64,000 nucleotides of DNA from Streptomyces asiaticus (GTDB lineage Bacteria > Actinomycetota > Actinomycetes > Streptomycetales > Streptomycetaceae). The notes below the pieces were generated by a model, which saw only the letters and a program-made list of their open reading frames with translations, ran no database searches and was not told where the DNA came from. The number at the start of each line of letters is the position of its first letter. The stretch's first letter is position 1. The stretch is taken from positions 5,208,001-5,272,000 of the forward strand of contig NZ_JAGSHX010000006.1 of assembly GCF_018138715.1 (NCBI RefSeq), written 5' to 3'. This document shows, one piece after another, positions 16,969 through 25,882 of the stretch. The position numbers were made by a program, and so were the translations under genes.

Positions 16969-17439
16969 ATGGCGCTCGACCAGTCCTTCGTGGGGCGGAC
17001 CTACCCGCCCACCGCCGCCTACGAGGTCGGCCGGGAGAAGATCCGGGAATTCGCCGAGTCGCTCGGTGACACCAATCCGGTCTACACCGACCCCGAGGCG
17101 GCCCGGGACCTCGGCTACCCCGATGTGATCGCCCCGCCGACGTTCATCTTCACGATCACCTTCAAGGCGGCCGGGAAGCAGGTTGTCGAGGACCCGCAGC
17201 TGGGACTGGACTACAGCCGGGTGGTCCACGGCGACCAGCAGTTCGAGTACACCCGCCCGGTCCGCGCGGGGGACCGTCTGAGGGTCACCTCGATCATCGA
17301 CTCGATCAAGTCGCTGGCCGGCAACGACATCCTGTCCGTCCGCGGCGAGGTCCACGACGAGGCGGGTGATCATGTAGCGACGTCGTTCACGACGCTGGTG
17401 GCCCGCGCCGCTGACGCAGAGGTGGAGGAGAGCAGATGA
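16969..17439 (+). CDS. HadA-like MaoC-N dehydratase subunit
   Basis: The 156-residue protein is a hot-dog fold of the FAS1-like dehydratase / UPF0336 type. It contains GDTNPVYTDPEAARDLGYPDVIAPPTF, i.e. the MaoC hydratase block with Tyr in place of the catalytic His, so it is probably the non-catalytic partner. In Mycobacterium the equivalents HadA-HadB form the 3-hydroxyacyl-ACP dehydratase of fatty-acid elongation and are encoded next to rpmG; the same order is seen here. The ribosome-binding site is GCAGGAGG. It overlaps the next gene by 4 nt. Confidence 0.88.
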   Translation: MALDQSFVGRTYPPTAAYEVGREKIREFAESLGDTNPVYTDPEAARDLGYPDVIAPPTFIFTITFKAAGKQVVEDPQLGLDYSRVVHGDQQFEYTRPVRAGDRLRVTSIIDSIKSLAGNDILSVRGEVHDEAGDHVATSFTTLVARAADAEVEESR

Positions 17440-17870
17440 CGGCCAAGATCTCGTATGACGCCGTGGAGGTCGGCACCGAGGTGCCGACGCGCGAGTTCCG
17501 GGTGAACCGCGCCGACCTCGTGCGCTACGCGGGCGCGTCGGGCGACTTCAACCCGATCCACTGGAACGAGAAGTTCGCCAGAGAGGTCGGCCTCCCCGAC
17601 GTCATCGCGCACGGCGCCTACACCATGGCCCAGGCGGCCCGGGTGGTGACCGAGTGGGCCGGCGACCCCGGCGCCCTCGTCGAGTACGGCGTCCGCTTCA
17701 CCCGGCCGGTCGTGGTCCCCAACGACGACAAGGGCGCGGTCATCGAGATCGGCGCCAAGGTGACCGCCAAGCTGGACGACGAGGCCCGTACGGTGCGCCT
17801 CGACATTACGGCGACCAGCGGCGGCCAGAAGGTGCTGGGCCGGGCCCGCGCCGTGGTACGGCTCGTCTGA
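17436..17870 (+). CDS. HadB-like MaoC dehydratase, catalytic subunit
   Basis: The 144-residue hot-dog protein has the hydratase motif GDFNPIHWNEKFAREVGLPDVIAHG, with the catalytic Asp and His dyad present. It is translated from an ATG that overlaps the stop of the HadA-like gene (ATGA), which argues for an obligate heterodimer. The likely reaction is dehydration of (3R)-hydroxyacyl-ACP or hydration of an enoyl thioester in fatty-acid metabolism. Confidence 0.9.
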   Translation: MTAKISYDAVEVGTEVPTREFRVNRADLVRYAGASGDFNPIHWNEKFAREVGLPDVIAHGAYTMAQAARVVTEWAGDPGALVEYGVRFTRPVVVPNDDKGAVIEIGAKVTAKLDDEARTVRLDITATSGGQKVLGRARAVVRLV

Positions 17871-18031
17871 GCCCCCGACCGCGCCCGATGCGGCCCCCGG
17901 GCGGATGAGAGCACGCCGGAGCGCGTGCGGCCCGTCCGAGCCACTTACGGCCCGCAGGCCCGCAGGCCCGCCGGCCCCCGGATTCCCCACACCGGGGGCG
18001 GCCGCCTCGAGGAGCCCAGGGGGCGCCCCCG

Positions 18032-18045
18032 TACTCTTGAGCGCG
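18032..18045 (+). promoter_or_regulatory. -10 box for a probable leaderless murB transcript
   Basis: TACTCT (18032-18037) lies 7 nt before the GTG start of murB at 18045, and no Shine-Dalgarno sequence is present between them. Confidence 0.5.
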
Positions 18046-19100
18046 TGCAGGAACTCCACGACGCCCCTCTCGCGCCCCTCACCACCTTCCGTCTCGGCGG
18101 CCCGGCCAACCGGCTGCTCACGGCCACGACCGACGACGAGGTCATCGCCGCGGTCCGCGCGGCCGACGCGGCCGGGACCCCGCTGCTGGTGATCGGTGGC
18201 GGCAGCAATCTGGTCATCGCAGACAAGGGCTTCGACGGCACCGCCCTGCACATCGCCACCAGCGGCTTCACGCTCGACGGCACCCGCCTGGAGCTCGCCG
18301 CGGGCGAGAACTGGTCGGCCGCCGTGGCCCGTACGGTCCAGGCGGGGCTCGCGGGCATCGAATGCCTCGCCGGAATCCCCGGCTCCGCGGGCGCGACGCC
18401 GATACAGAACGTCGGCGCCTACGGCCAGGAGGTCTCCGCCACGATCACCGAGGTGATCGCCTACGACCGCCGCGCCGACGAGGTCGTCACGATCCCGAAC
18501 GCCGACTGCGCCTTCTCCTACCGCCACAGCCGCTTCAAGGCCGACCCCGACCGCCATGTGGTGCTCCGGGTCCGCTTCGAGCTGGAGGACGCGGACGGGC
18601 TCTCCGCGCCCGTCCGGTACGCCGAGACCGCGCGGGTGCTCGGCGTCGAGGTGGGGGACCGGGTACCGGCCGCCGTCGCCCGCGAGACCGTCCTGGGGCT
18701 GCGCGCGGGCAAGGGCATGGTGCTCGACCCCGGGGACCACGACACCTGGTCCGCGGGGTCGTTCTTCACCAACCCGGTGCTCGACCAGGACGCCCACGCC
18801 GCCTTCCTGGCCCGCGTCGCCGAACGCCTGGGCCCGGACACCGCGCCGCCCGCCTTCCCGGCGGGCGACGGCCTGATCAAGACCTCCGCGGCCTGGCTGA
18901 TCGACAGGGCGGGCTTCACCAAGGGCTACGGCACGGGCCCGGCCCGGATCTCCACCAAGCACACGCTCGCCCTCACCAACCGGGGTCAGGCCACGACCGA
19001 GGATCTGCTGGCGCTGGCCCGCGAGGTGGTGGCCGGGGTCGAGGAGGCGTTCGGGATCCGGCTGGTCAACGAGCCGGTGACGGTCGGCGTGAGCATCTGA
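18045..19100 (+). CDS. murB: UDP-N-acetylenolpyruvoylglucosamine reductase
   Basis: The 351-residue flavoprotein reduces UDP-GlcNAc-enolpyruvate to UDP-MurNAc in peptidoglycan synthesis. FAD-binding motifs are TTFRLGGPANRL, VIGGGSNLVIAD and GIPGSAGATPIQNVGAYGQEV. The catalytic serine is in AGSFFTNP and the glutamate in the final NEPVTVG. GTG at 18045 starts VQELHDAPLAPLTTFRLGG, matching the start of the family; the longer frame from 17925 is Pro/Arg-rich and not conserved-looking. A TACTCT box just upstream suggests leaderless translation. It is convergent with add, with two palindromes between. Confidence 0.95.
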   Translation: MQELHDAPLAPLTTFRLGGPANRLLTATTDDEVIAAVRAADAAGTPLLVIGGGSNLVIADKGFDGTALHIATSGFTLDGTRLELAAGENWSAAVARTVQAGLAGIECLAGIPGSAGATPIQNVGAYGQEVSATITEVIAYDRRADEVVTIPNADCAFSYRHSRFKADPDRHVVLRVRFELEDADGLSAPVRYAETARVLGVEVGDRVPAAVARETVLGLRAGKGMVLDPGDHDTWSAGSFFTNPVLDQDAHAAFLARVAERLGPDTAPPAFPAGDGLIKTSAAWLIDRAGFTKGYGTGPARISTKHTLALTNRGQATTEDLLALAREVVAGVEEAFGIRLVNEPVTVGVSI

Positions 19101-19106
19101 TCCAGC

Positions 19107-19158
19107 CAACCTACTCACGTGAGTAGGTTGCGCACGGACTACTCACGTGAGTAGTCCG
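19107..19158. repeat. Two 24-bp perfect palindromes with a shared 16-bp core
   Basis: Palindromes at 19107-19130 and 19135-19158 both contain CTACTCACGTGAGTAG, with different 4-bp flanks on each side (CAAC/GTTG and CGGA/TCCG), each self-complementary. Centres are 28 bp apart. They lie between murB and add, and the second encodes the last codons and stop of add. They could be bidirectional terminators (9-10 bp stems, ACGT loop) or tandem operators. Confidence 0.9.
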
Positions 19159-20170
19159 GGCCCGCCAGCCAGTCGTCGATATCCGCCAGCATCCGCGTCC
19201 TGACCTCCTCCGGCGCGGCCGAGCCGCGCACCGACTGACGCGCCAGCTCGGCCAGTTCGGCGTCGGTGAAGCCGTGGTGCTCGCGCACCAGCTCGTACTG
19301 CGCCGCCAGCCGTGAGCCGAAGAGCAGCGGGTCGTCCGCCCCGAGCGCCATCGGCACCCCCGCGTCGTACAGCGTGCGCAGCGGGACGTCCTCCGGCTTC
19401 TCGTAGACCCCGAGCGCCACGTTCGACGACGGGCACACCTCGCAGGTCACCTGGCGCTCGGCGAGCTTGGCGAGCAGCCGCGGGTCCTCCGCCGCGCGCA
19501 CCCCGTGGCCGACCCGGGCCGCGCCGAGGTCGTCCAGGCAGTCCCGCACGCTGCCGGGGCCCGACAGCTCGCCGCCGTGCGGCGCCGCCAGCAGCCCGCC
19601 CTCCCGGGCGATGGCGAAGGCCCGGTCGAAGTCGCGGGCGAAGCCGCGCCGTTCGTCGTTGGAGAGGCCGAAGCCGACCACGCCGCGGTCCGCGTAGCGC
19701 ACCGCGAGCCGGGCCAGGGTGCGGGCCTCCAGCGGATGCTTCATACGGTTGGCGGCGACCAGGACCCTGATCCCAAGACCGGTGTCCGCGGAGGCGCTCT
19801 CGACCGCGTCCAGGATGACTTCCATGGCCGGGATCAGCCCGCCCAGGCGCGGGGCGTACGAGGTGGGGTCGACCTGGATCTCCAGCCACTGGGCCCCGTC
19901 CCGCACGTCCTCCTGGGCCGCCTCGCGCACCAGCCGCCGGATGTCGTCGGCCTCCCGGAGACAGGAGCGTGCGATGTCGTACAGCCGCTGGAAGCGGAAC
20001 CAGCCGCGCTCATCGGTGGCGCGCAGCTTCGGCGGCTCACCGCCGCTCAGTGCCTCGGGGAGATGGACGCCGTACTTGTCGGCGAGTTCGAGGAGGGTTG
20101 CGGGGCGCATGGAGCCGGTGAAGTGGAGATGCAGATGCGCTTTGGGGAGCAGGTGTACATCGCGTGCCAT
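19139..20170 (-). CDS. add: Adenosine deaminase
   Basis: The 343-residue metal-dependent deaminase converts adenosine to inosine in purine salvage. Zinc ligand motif HLHLHFTGS is at residues 12-20, with APHGGELSG, ARVGHGVRA and the late ALGADDPLLFG matching the adenosine-deaminase pattern (His, Glu, His, Asp). The start at 20170 (MARDVHLLPKAHLHLHF) is placed just before the metal site; no strong Shine-Dalgarno is seen, and an in-frame GTG at 20188 is an alternative. Its last codons (PDYSRE-stop) fall in a palindrome shared with the murB side. Confidence 0.93.
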   Translation of the reverse strand: MARDVHLLPKAHLHLHFTGSMRPATLLELADKYGVHLPEALSGGEPPKLRATDERGWFRFQRLYDIARSCLREADDIRRLVREAAQEDVRDGAQWLEIQVDPTSYAPRLGGLIPAMEVILDAVESASADTGLGIRVLVAANRMKHPLEARTLARLAVRYADRGVVGFGLSNDERRGFARDFDRAFAIAREGGLLAAPHGGELSGPGSVRDCLDDLGAARVGHGVRAAEDPRLLAKLAERQVTCEVCPSSNVALGVYEKPEDVPLRTLYDAGVPMALGADDPLLFGSRLAAQYELVREHHGFTDAELAELARQSVRGSAAPEEVRTRMLADIDDWLAGPDYSRE

Positions 20171-20238
20171 CTGCAGATACTGCCGCACGTCCGGACGCGC
20201 CGGTACCGCTTTCCCCGAACGAGGAGGCGCGCGCACGC

Positions 20239-20278
20239 GAACGGGCCGGAATCCGCCCCCGCGGACTCCGGCCCGTTC
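20239..20278 (-). terminator. Terminator downstream of the aspartate aminotransferase gene
   Basis: Long hairpin: GAACGGGCCGGA with TCCGGCCCGTTC, and an inner TCCGC/GCGGA. It lies between the aminotransferase stop and the add start on the minus strand. Confidence 0.7.
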
Positions 20279-20330
20279 CTGCCGTCCGTACGGATCGTCC
20301 GTACGGACGCCGGCGCCTGAAGCCGGCGCC

Positions 20331-21569
20331 TTACGCGGCCGCCTCGCCCAGCAGCTTCTGCAGCCGGGAGATGCCCTCGACGAGGTCCTCGTCGCCCAGC
20401 GCGTAGGACAGCCGCAGATAGCCCGGGGTGCCGAACGCCTCACCCGGAACCACCGCGACCTCGGCCTCCTCCAGGATGAGCTCGGCCAGCTCGACGGTGG
20501 TCCGCGGCCGCTTGCCGCGGATCTCCTTGCCGAGCAGCCCCTTGACCGAGGGGTAGGCGTAGAAGGCGCCCTCCGGCTCCGGGCACTCGACGCCGTCGAT
20601 CTCGTTCAGCATCCGCACGATGGTGCGGCGGCGGCGGTCGAACGCCTCGCGCATCGCGGCCACGGCGTCGAGGTCGCCCGAGACGGCGGTCAGCGCGGCG
20701 ACCTGAGCGACATTGCTCACATTCGAGGTGGCGTGCGACTGGAGGTTGGTCGCGGCCTTGATGACGTCCTTGGGGCCGATGACCCAGCCCACCCGCCAGC
20801 CGGTCATCGCGTACGTCTTGGCGACACCGTTGACCACGACGCACTTGTCGCGCAGCTCGGGCACCACGACGGGCAGCGAGTGGAACTCGGCGTCGCCGTA
20901 GACCAGGTGCTCGTAGATCTCGTCGGTCAGCACCCACAGCCCGTTGTCGGCCGCCCAGCGGCCGATCTCCTCGATCTGCTCACGGCTGTAGACCGCGCCG
21001 GTGGGGTTCGAGGGGGAGACGAAGAGCAGCACCTTGGTGTTCTTGGTGCGGGCCGCCTCCAGCTGCTCGACGGAGACGCGGTAGCCGGTCGTCTCGTCGG
21101 CGACGACCTCCACCGGGACACCGCCGGCCAGCCGGATCGACTCCGGGTAGGTGGTCCAGTAGGGCGCGGGGACGATGACCTCGTCGCCCGGGTCCAGGAT
21201 CGCGGCGAACGCCTCGTAGATCGCCTGCTTGCCGCCGTTGGTCACCAGGATCTGGGTCGCCTCGACCTCGTACCCGCTGTCACGCAGCGTCTTCGCGGCG
21301 ATCGCGGCCTTGAGCTCGGGGAGGCCGCCGGCCGGGGTGTAGCGGTGATACTTCGGGTCGCGGCAGGCCGCGGCGGCGGCCTCGACGATGTAGTCGGGCG
21401 TGGCGAAGTCGGGCTCACCGGCGCCGAAGCCGATCACCGGACGGCCCGCGGCCTTGAGGGCCTTGGCCTTGGCGTCGACGGCGAGGGTCGCGGACTCGGA
21501 GATCGAGCCGATCCGGGCCGATACCCGCCGGTCGGTCGGGGACTGTACTGGGGGAGTAGCAGCGGTCAT
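20331..21569 (-). CDS. Pyridoxal-phosphate aminotransferase, aspartate aminotransferase type
   Basis: The 412-residue fold-type I aminotransferase has Lys251 ([15 protein letters not shown]) as the PLP Schiff base. SNPTGAVY, the [11 protein letters not shown] block and a C-terminal substrate-binding Arg (GYLRLSYAL) are also seen. It is the subgroup Ib aspartate aminotransferase (AspC/AspB-like) common in actinobacteria, interconverting aspartate and oxaloacetate. The start at 21569 (MTAATPPVQ) precedes the conserved N-terminus by about 15 residues; a GACGAT sequence 6 nt upstream could allow leaderless expression. In Streptomyces this gene commonly precedes tRNA-Trp/secE on the opposite strand, as here. 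Confidence 0.93.
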   Translation of the reverse strand: MTAATPPVQSPTDRRVSARIGSISESATLAVDAKAKALKAAGRPVIGFGAGEPDFATPDYIVEAAAAACRDPKYHRYTPAGGLPELKAAIAAKTLRDSGYEVEATQILVTNGGKQAIYEAFAAILDPGDEVIVPAPYWTTYPESIRLAGGVPVEVVADETTGYRVSVEQLEAARTKNTKVLLFVSPSNPTGAVYSREQIEEIGRWAADNGLWVLTDEIYEHLVYGDAEFHSLPVVVPELRDKCVVVNGVAKTYAMTGWRVGWVIGPKDVIKAATNLQSHATSNVSNVAQVAALTAVSGDLDAVAAMREAFDRRRRTIVRMLNEIDGVECPEPEGAFYAYPSVKGLLGKEIRGKRPRTTVELAELILEEAEVAVVPGEAFGTPGYLRLSYALGDEDLVEGISRLQKLLGEAAA

Positions 21570-21751
21570 AGATGCATCGTCGCAGACGGGCGAAATGGGT
21601 GGCACACGGGTTTGCTCCAGGCTTCGCGCGCTTCTCGTTCGACGCCCGGCCGTCAAGCACGTACACTCACTCGTCGTTGGCCGATCAACAGCCGGATCCG
21701 ACCGCACACTCCGTGCAGCCGGGTGTATGCGGTAGGTTGGGAGTGCCGCAA

Positions 21752-21824
21752 AGGGTCGTAGCTCAATTGGTAGAGCACTGGTCTCCAAAACCAGCGGTTG
21801 GGGGTTCAAGTCCCTCCGGCCCTG
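21752..21824 (+). tRNA. tRNA-Trp (anticodon CCA)
   Basis: The acceptor AGGGTCG pairs with CGGCCCT, G discriminator. CCA lies at 21785-21787 in the loop CTCCAAA, and the T arm contains GGTTCAAGTCC. A TAGGTT box 14 nt upstream (21733-21738) is the probable -10. It is upstream of secE, as in other actinobacteria. Confidence 0.97.
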
Positions 21825-21931
21825 CTACACGCACTGTGATGAGGGTGCGTGCATGCGTACGCAAGGACAAGCACCGCTGTGCGGCCGGGCCGGACGCGGC
21901 ACGGCCACGACCCGGATTCAGGTGAGGACGA

Positions 21932-22222
21932 GTGACGGAAGCCCTGGGCTCCACCGCGACGCCTGAGAGCGGTCGTCCCGAGGATGAGGAGACGACCAAG
22001 CGGGGTCGTCGTGGTGGCAAGCGCGCGAAGAAGGGGCCTTTCGGCCGGCTCGCGCTCTTCTACCGCCAGATCATCGCCGAGCTGCGGAAAGTCGTCTGGC
22101 CCACGCGCAGCCAGCTGTCCACGTACACCAGCGTGGTGATCGTATTCGTCGTCATCATGATTGGCATCGTGACCGTGATTGACTATGGGTTCAACAACGC
22201 CATCAAGTACGTCTTTGGCTGA
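21932..22222 (+). CDS. secE: Preprotein translocase subunit SecE
   Basis: The 96-residue protein has a basic cytoplasmic part, the amphipathic helix IIAELRKVVWPTRSQ and one transmembrane segment (about 68-88), as in single-span SecE. It clamps SecY in the membrane channel. The GTG start follows GGTGAGGACGA. The first 35 residues are charged and poorly conserved in the family. It precedes nusG by 84 nt, separated by a hairpin. Confidence 0.95.
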   Translation: MTEALGSTATPESGRPEDEETTKRGRRGGKRAKKGPFGRLALFYRQIIAELRKVVWPTRSQLSTYTSVVIVFVVIMIGIVTVIDYGFNNAIKYVFG

Positions 22223-22231
22223 GACCCTCGC

Positions 22232-22265
22232 GAAAGGCGACCGCCGTCCCGGCGTCGCCTCTTTC
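22232..22265 (+). terminator. Hairpin between secE and nusG
   Basis: CGAAAGGCGAC pairs with GTCGCCTCTTTCG with a small bulge. It may be a partial terminator or processing site tuning nusG relative to secE. Confidence 0.5.
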
Positions 22266-22306
22266 GCACGTTCCACCCCCATTGAAGCCAGGAAGAAGCA
22301 GCCACA

Positions 22307-23137
22307 GTGTCTGACCCGAACCTGAACGACGCCGCCGAGCCCGTCGAGTCCCGTGAGGACGAGCTCGACATCGTCGAGGCGGCGGACTCCGACCAGGCTG
22401 AAGCGGCCGACGCCGCGGCGGGCGTTCCCGCCGAGGAGGACGCGCTGCACATCGAGGACGAGGACGCCCTCGAGACCGAGACGGCCCAGGCGGACGACGC
22501 GGTCGAGACCGAGGCCGAGGTCGACCCGGTCGAGGCGCTCCGTGAGGAGCTGCGCGGGCTGCCCGGCGAGTGGTACGTGATCCACACCTACGCGGGCTAC
22601 GAGAAGCGCGTGAAGGCCAACCTGGAGCAGCGTGCCGTCTCGCTGAACGTCGAGGACTTCATCTACCAGGCCGAGGTCCCCGAGGAAGAGATCGTCCAGA
22701 TCAAGAACGGTGAGCGCAAGAACGTCCGGCAGAACAAGCTGCCCGGCTATGTGCTCGTCCGCATGGACCTGACGAACGAGTCGTGGGGCGTCGTCCGCAA
22801 CACCCCGGGCGTCACCGGCTTCGTGGGCAACGCCTACGACCCGTACCCGCTGACCCTGGACGAGATCGTCAAGATGCTCGCCCCGGAGGCCGAGGAGAAG
22901 GCCGCCAAGGCCGCCGCCGAGGAGAGCGGTGTGCCGGCGCCGAGCCGCAAGGTCGAGGTCCAGGTGCTGGACTTCGAGGTGGGCGACTCGGTCACGGTCA
23001 CCGACGGCCCGTTCGCGACCCTCCAGGCGACGATCAACGAGATCAACGCCGACTCGAAGAAGGTCAAGGGCCTGGTCGAGATCTTCGGCCGGGAGACCCC
23101 GGTCGAGCTGAGCTTCGACCAGATCCAGAAGAACTGA
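22307..23137 (+). CDS. nusG: Transcription termination/antitermination factor NusG
   Basis: The 276-residue protein has a long acidic N-terminal extension (about 1-85, mostly D/E/A), the NGN domain ([19 protein letters not shown]..., [23 protein letters not shown]) and a C-terminal KOW domain ([19 protein letters not shown]). The extension is usual in Streptomyces. NusG binds the RNA-polymerase clamp and links it with Rho or the ribosome. GTG start; GCCAGGAAG lies upstream. A terminator follows, so rplK is a new unit. Confidence 0.96.
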   Translation: MSDPNLNDAAEPVESREDELDIVEAADSDQAEAADAAAGVPAEEDALHIEDEDALETETAQADDAVETEAEVDPVEALREELRGLPGEWYVIHTYAGYEKRVKANLEQRAVSLNVEDFIYQAEVPEEEIVQIKNGERKNVRQNKLPGYVLVRMDLTNESWGVVRNTPGVTGFVGNAYDPYPLTLDEIVKMLAPEAEEKAAKAAAEESGVPAPSRKVEVQVLDFEVGDSVTVTDGPFATLQATINEINADSKKVKGLVEIFGRETPVELSFDQIQKN

Positions 23138-23175
23138 GTCTTTCCAGAACTGAGTCTCTTCACGAGAACTTCCGA

Positions 23176-23218
23176 CAGGTCAGACGGGCTTTCGCGGCCG
23201 GTCTGACCTGCTCGGTTT
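23176..23218 (+). terminator. Terminator after nusG
   Basis: CAGGTCAGAC (23176-23185) and GTCTGACCTG (23201-23210) are perfect arms, followed by CTCGGTTTT. Confidence 0.85.
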
Positions 23219-23317
23219 TAAGGCGCACAGCTATACCCGTTATCGTTGTGCGGTATGCCTCCATCCGGATGATCCGGTTCGGAGGCGAACACCCTCTCAC
23301 TAGGACCCGGAGAGAGC

Positions 23318-23752
23318 ATGCCTCCCAAGAAGAAGAAGGTCACGGGGCTGATCAAGCTCCAGATCCAGGCCGGCGCCGCGAACCCGGCCCCGCCGGTCGG
23401 CCCCGCGCTGGGTCAGCACGGCGTCAACATCATGGAGTTCTGCAAGGCCTACAACGCCGCGACCGAGTCGCAGCGCGGCATGGTCGTGCCGGTGGAGATC
23501 ACGGTCTACGAGGACCGCTCCTTCACCTTCGTGACCAAGACCCCGCCGGCCGCCAAGCTGATCCTCAAGGCCGCGGGCGTGGAGAAGGGCTCCGGCGAGC
23601 CGCACAAGACCAAGGTCGCCAAGATCACCCGCGACCAGGTGCGTGAGATCGCCACCACCAAGATGCCCGACCTGAACGCCAACGACCTGGACGCCGCCGA
23701 GAAGATCATCGCCGGCACCGCCCGCTCCATGGGCATCACGGTCGAGGGCTGA
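23318..23752 (+). CDS. rplK: 50S ribosomal protein L11
   Basis: The 144-residue protein starts [19 protein letters not shown] and has [22 protein letters not shown], the proline-rich flexible part contacting 23S rRNA helices 43-44 in the GTPase centre (the thiopeptide site). The ATG has GGAGAG upstream. Before it, a small inverted repeat (CGCACA/TGTGCG, 23224-23252) follows the nusG terminator and could be part of the promoter/leader. rplA follows after 95 nt; L1 commonly feedback-regulates this pair. Confidence 0.98.
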
Positions 23753-23847
23753 CACTCCACGCGCGAGGGCCGACAGCCCCCGCGGCCACCTGTGGCAGGG
23801 CCAAGCGCTGGCCCGGACCACGAACTCCACAGACATCAGGAGCAAGA

Positions 23848-24567
23848 GTGAGCAAGCGCAGCAAGACCCTCCGCGCTGCGGACGCCAAGATCGACCGGGA
23901 GCGCGCATACGCCCCGCTCGAGGCCGTCCGGCTGGCGAAGGACACCTCCACCACCAAGTTCGACGCGACCGTCGAGGTCGCCATGCGCCTGGGCGTCGAC
24001 CCGCGCAAGGCCGACCAGATGGTCCGTGGCACCGTGAACCTGCCGCACGGCACCGGTAAGACCGCCCGGGTCCTGGTCTTCGCGACCGGTGACCGTGCTG
24101 CGGCCGCGGAGGCCGCGGGCGCCGACATCGTCGGCTCCGACGAGCTCATCGACGAGGTGTCCAAGGGCCGCCTGGACTTCGACGCCGTCGTCGCCACCCC
24201 GGACCTCATGGGCAAGGTCGGCCGCCTCGGCCGGGTGCTCGGTCCGCGTGGTCTGATGCCGAACCCGAAGACCGGCACCGTCACCCCGGACGTGGCCAAG
24301 GCCGTCACGGACATCAAGGGCGGCAAGATCGAGTTCCGCGTCGACAAGCACTCGAACCTGCACTTCATCATCGGCAAGCTCTCGTTCGACGAGACGAAGC
24401 TGGTGGAGAACTACGCCGCGGCGCTCGAGGAGATCAACCGTCTCAAGCCGTCCGCCGCCAAGGGCCGCTACATCAAGAAGGCGACCCTGACCACCACGAT
24501 GGGCCCCGGCATCCCGCTGGACGCCAACCGCACCCGCAACCTGCTGGTCGAGGAAGACGCCATCTGA
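23848..24567 (+). CDS. rplA: 50S ribosomal protein L1
   Basis: The 239-residue L1 protein binds the mobile L1 stalk of 23S rRNA. Conserved features are [34 protein letters not shown] and the final [11 protein letters not shown]. The GTG start has CAGGAGC upstream. In many bacteria L1 represses the rplK-rplA mRNA. A strong terminator closes the unit. Confidence 0.98.
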   Translation: MSKRSKTLRAADAKIDRERAYAPLEAVRLAKDTSTTKFDATVEVAMRLGVDPRKADQMVRGTVNLPHGTGKTARVLVFATGDRAAAAEAAGADIVGSDELIDEVSKGRLDFDAVVATPDLMGKVGRLGRVLGPRGLMPNPKTGTVTPDVAKAVTDIKGGKIEFRVDKHSNLHFIIGKLSFDETKLVENYAAALEEINRLKPSAAKGRYIKKATLTTTMGPGIPLDANRTRNLLVEEDAI

Positions 24568-24602
24568 GGCAGCCCCTGACCAGCGCACCACGGTGTGCAA
24601 CC

Positions 24603-24645
24603 GCCGGGCCCCCGCACCGCGTCGAAGGTGCGGGGGCCCGGCGTC
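24603..24645 (+). terminator. Terminator of rplK-rplA
   Basis: GCCGGGCCCCCGCACC (24603-24618) pairs perfectly with the 16 nt at 24627-24642, followed by GTCTT. Confidence 0.85.
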
Positions 24646-24715
24646 TTCCGTTGTCGGCCCCCTCCGCTAGAGTCACTCCGCAGACGTAAAAGAGAAATAA
24701 AAACTAGGGGGAGCC

Positions 24716-25606
24716 GTGCGCGGTACTCATGTCGGTGCGCGATGGGCGATAGCCGCTGGAAGCCTTGTTCTGATGGTCGGCCTCACCGCGTGCGGGAGCG
24801 AGAAGTCCGGCGATGACAAGGCCGGCGACAAGACCGGCGGCGACAAGTCCGGGCAGTCCGCGATGAGCCCGCTGGCGGCGCTCAAGCTCGCCTCGCAGCA
24901 GACGGACAAGAAGAACTCGGCCAAGGTCGAGGGCACCACCAAGATGGGCGAGCAGAACTCGCAGATGTCCGGCGACATGGACTGGGCCGACGGCATCCGG
25001 GCCAACATGTCCATCACTCAGAACGGTGGCGCCATCGCCTCCTCCCCGATCGCGGGCAAGCCGATGGACGCCAAGTACACCCCGGACGCCATGTTCCTGA
25101 ACATGGGCGACGAGTTCGCCGCGCAGGCGGGCGGCGGCAAGCACTGGGTGAAGTACGACTACGACGTGCTGGCCCAGAAGGCGGGCCCCTCGGGCGCCTT
25201 CCTGAAGGACCAGATGCAGAACAACAACCCCTCGCGCTCGGTGGAGCTGCTGCTCGCCACGGGCAAGGTCAAGAGCGTGGGCAGCGAGGACGTGAAGGGC
25301 GTCAAGGCCACCCACTACACGGGCACGGTCAAGGTCTCCGAGATCGCCAAGATGCAGTCCAAGGAGCTCAGCCAGTCCGACCTGGACGCCCTCCAGAAGC
25401 AGCTGGAGACCTCCGGTATGGACACCGAGACCATCGACCTGTGGGTGGACGAGGAGAACCTGCTGGTCAAGAAGCGTGAGCAGGCGCAGAGCAGCAGCGG
25501 CGCCTACGACTCCACGGTCTTCTACTCGGACTACGGCACCAGCGTGACGGTCACCGAGCCGTCCTCCTCGGACACCGTGGACTTCCAGGACATGCTTCAG
25601 CAGTAG
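24716..25606 (+). CDS. Putative lipoprotein of the LppX/LprG-like fold
   Basis: The 296-residue precursor has a lipoprotein signal peptide with lipobox LTAC (Cys26), followed by a Lys/Gly/Asp-rich linker and a domain with the alternating pattern of LppX/LprAFG-type lipoproteins (SVELLLATGKVKSVGSEDVKGVKATHYTGTV and a C-terminal DSTVFYSDYG block). The function is not established; LppX-like proteins bind lipids at the outer face of the membrane. The GTG start follows AGGGGGAG. TAGAGT (24668-24673) is a plausible -10. It sits between rplA and rplJ, a position commonly holding lipoprotein genes in Streptomyces. Confidence 0.85.
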   Translation: MRGTHVGARWAIAAGSLVLMVGLTACGSEKSGDDKAGDKTGGDKSGQSAMSPLAALKLASQQTDKKNSAKVEGTTKMGEQNSQMSGDMDWADGIRANMSITQNGGAIASSPIAGKPMDAKYTPDAMFLNMGDEFAAQAGGGKHWVKYDYDVLAQKAGPSGAFLKDQMQNNNPSRSVELLLATGKVKSVGSEDVKGVKATHYTGTVKVSEIAKMQSKELSQSDLDALQKQLETSGMDTETIDLWVDEENLLVKKREQAQSSSGAYDSTVFYSDYGTSVTVTEPSSSDTVDFQDMLQQ

Positions 25607-25613
25607 AGCCGAT

Positions 25614-25643
25614 TTGCCTGGCCGCGGCCCGTTCGCGTAATCT
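25614..25643 (+). promoter_or_regulatory. Promoter of rplJ-rplL
   Basis: TTGCCT (25614-25619) and TAATCT (25638-25643), 18 nt apart, begin just after the lipoprotein stop codon. Transcription would start near 25650. Confidence 0.65.
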
Positions 25644-25882
25644 CTCAACGAAGCCAAAGACCGCTGGTTGTCGCCGTGTCCCGCAAGGGATCCGGTGGCT
25701 GAAGGATCCGCTTAGCTGCGGGCGACCTGCGTAGGTGACCGAGGTTGCACTCCCGAACGGGCCGTGGGTCCGTGTCGGTCGAGTTACGCCCCGAGCGCCT
25801 GCGCCGGGGCGTTTTCGCGTTGTCTCAGTCTCCTTCCTTCAGACCGAAGCGGTCCTCATCACCCGGAAGGAGGCCGAGGCTC
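25644..25882 (+). ncRNA. Structured leader of rplJ-rplL (L10-leader-like)
   Basis: About 230 nt of noncoding, highly structured RNA precede rplJ. The opening CAAAGACCGCTGGTTG and the GTAGGTGACCGAGG segments resemble the L10 leader, which binds the L10-(L12)4 complex for feedback control. An intrinsic terminator (25786-25816) lies near its 3' part, suggesting transcriptional attenuation rather than translational repression alone. Identification rests on position, structure and resemblance. Confidence 0.6.
25786..25816 (+). terminator. Attenuator terminator within the rplJ leader
   Basis: ACGCCCCG / CGGGGCGT arms with a GCG...CGC inner helix and a TTTTCG tail, about 65 nt before the rplJ start. 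Confidence 0.75.

Noticed and set aside
20281..20330. Second terminator made of GCCGGCGCC repeats after the aminotransferase gene
   Set aside because: The repeats are mostly self-palindromic direct copies; the stable hairpin is the one at 20239-20278.
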